Shown: in pieces, positions 63,702 to 64,000 of the stretch
How the letters are laid out: every line of letters begins with the position of its first letter
How positions within the stretch are numbered: position 1 is the stretch's first letter
Assembly: GCA_015075365.1 (NCBI GenBank)
Contig: JABTUN010000001.1
Location: forward strand, 1,302,001 to 1,366,000
DNA: 64,000 nucleotides
Reading direction: 5' to 3'
Source: Verrucomicrobiaceae bacterium
GTDB lineage: Bacteria; Verrucomicrobiota; Verrucomicrobiia; Verrucomicrobiales; Verrucomicrobiaceae
The notes under the pieces: generated by a model
Told to the model about the DNA's origin: nothing
The model's input: only the letters and a program-made list of their open reading frames with translations
Database searches by the model: none
Program-made: the position numbers and the translations under genes

Positions 63702-63725
63702 TTGAAGGCGAAGAAGAGGTGAGCC
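63702..63725 (+). repeat. 24-bp direct repeat, right copy, at the Wadjet border
   Basis: Matches 56795-56818 at 23 of 24 positions. In the same frame it still reads LKAKKR-stop, so it looks like a duplicated 3' end of the cytochrome gene left beyond the jet operon. It lies 111 bp upstream of the jetA start. Confidence 0.65.
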
Positions 63726-63745
63726 GGAACCGTATTCATGACGCG

Positions 63746-64000
63746 ATGGCCTCACGACTTCTCTCTGCTCTCTTTCTTGCCACCATTTCCCTTCACGCGG
63801 GTGATTTCCGCGTCGGTGCCGCGCGGGTGGACATCACGCCGAAGGACGGCACGCCGCTGGGCGGCTACTACCGCTTTCGCGGCTCGGCTGGCGTGCTCGA
63901 TCCGCTCTACGCGAAGACGATTGTCATGGAAAAGGACGGCGTGCATGCCGCCATCGTCGTTCTCGACCTCTCCGGCACCGTGCGGCCCATCGTGGCGGCG
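63746..64000 (+). CDS. Neutral/alkaline ceramidase-like exported protein, 3' end missing
   Basis: Open from ATG 63746 to the window end (85 codons). A signal peptide (MASRLLSALFLATISLHA) is followed by FRVGAARVDITPKDGTPLGGYY and VDPLYAK-like text (VLDPLYAKTIVMEKDG) and AAIVVLDLSG. This matches the N-terminus of the neutral/alkaline non-lysosomal ceramidase family, common in multiple copies in Verrucomicrobiota. The catalytic part lies outside the window. Confidence 0.75.
   Translation, partial: MASRLLSALFLATISLHAGDFRVGAARVDITPKDGTPLGGYYRFRGSAGVLDPLYAKTIVMEKDGVHAAIVVLDLSGTVRPIVAA

Overview
The window looks like a chromosomal segment of a GC-rich member of the Verrucomicrobiota, probably near Prosthecobacter/Verrucomicrobiaceae (inference, no search was run). 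The evidence is the gene mix. There is a DUF1549/DUF1553 cytochrome next to a Tat-exported DUF1501 protein, a PVC-type CxxCH propeller/HEAT protein, exported sulfatases, a sialate O-acetylesterase, a Tat-exported Gfo/Idh/MocA oxidoreductase and a very large exported repeat protein. Housekeeping genes are interspersed: pyrF, purE-purK, a PfkB-family kinase, trpC, holA, tRNA-Pro(CGG) and an ECF sigma/anti-sigma pair.

Layout. 1-3.3 kb: LsrF-like aldolase/thiolase end, OlsF-like fused acyltransferase, pyrF. 3.3-7.9 kb: a 5'-truncated, frameshifted Rhs gene whose AT-richer tip carries an HExxH motif, followed by an exported candidate immunity protein and a REP-associated tyrosine transposase (RAYT). 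The Rhs and immunity genes lie between two ungapped 164-bp direct repeats. 8.4-16.8 kb: purEK, a ribokinase-like gene, and a DUF1553/DUF1501 pair split by a CdiI-like orphan immunity gene and a UPF0175/PIN toxin-antitoxin cassette. The cassette lies between two 65-bp copies of the DUF1501 gene's 5' end. 16.8-18.9 kb: two polysaccharide genes. 19-32.7 kb: one 13.8-kb gene for a 4587-residue exported beta-propeller/cadherin-like protein. 33-36.4 kb: small or membrane genes among two arrays of a degenerate 21-bp repeat and one copy of a 169-bp MITE-like element. 37-39.2 kb: a TcmP/DUF5131 pair. 39-53.5 kb: catabolic, envelope and housekeeping genes, with two back-to-back MITE-like elements at 47.8-48.1 kb. 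53.6-63.7 kb: the PVC cytochrome gene, then a complete Wadjet operon (jetABCD, minus strand) bounded by a 24-bp direct repeat made from the 3' end of the cytochrome gene. The window ends inside a ceramidase-like gene.

A theme runs through the accessory parts. Three conflict modules (Rhs toxin/immunity, PIN toxin-antitoxin, Wadjet) each lie between direct repeats. In two cases the repeat is a duplicated end of a neighbouring host gene, so that gene stays intact. Together with a RAYT, REP-like hairpins, two MITE-like families and the 21-bp arrays, this suggests repeat-mediated capture of defence and competition cassettes. The least explained items are the Rhs HExxH tip with its partner, the 21-bp arrays, and the gene-end-duplicating insertions. 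All identities quoted were counted by eye.
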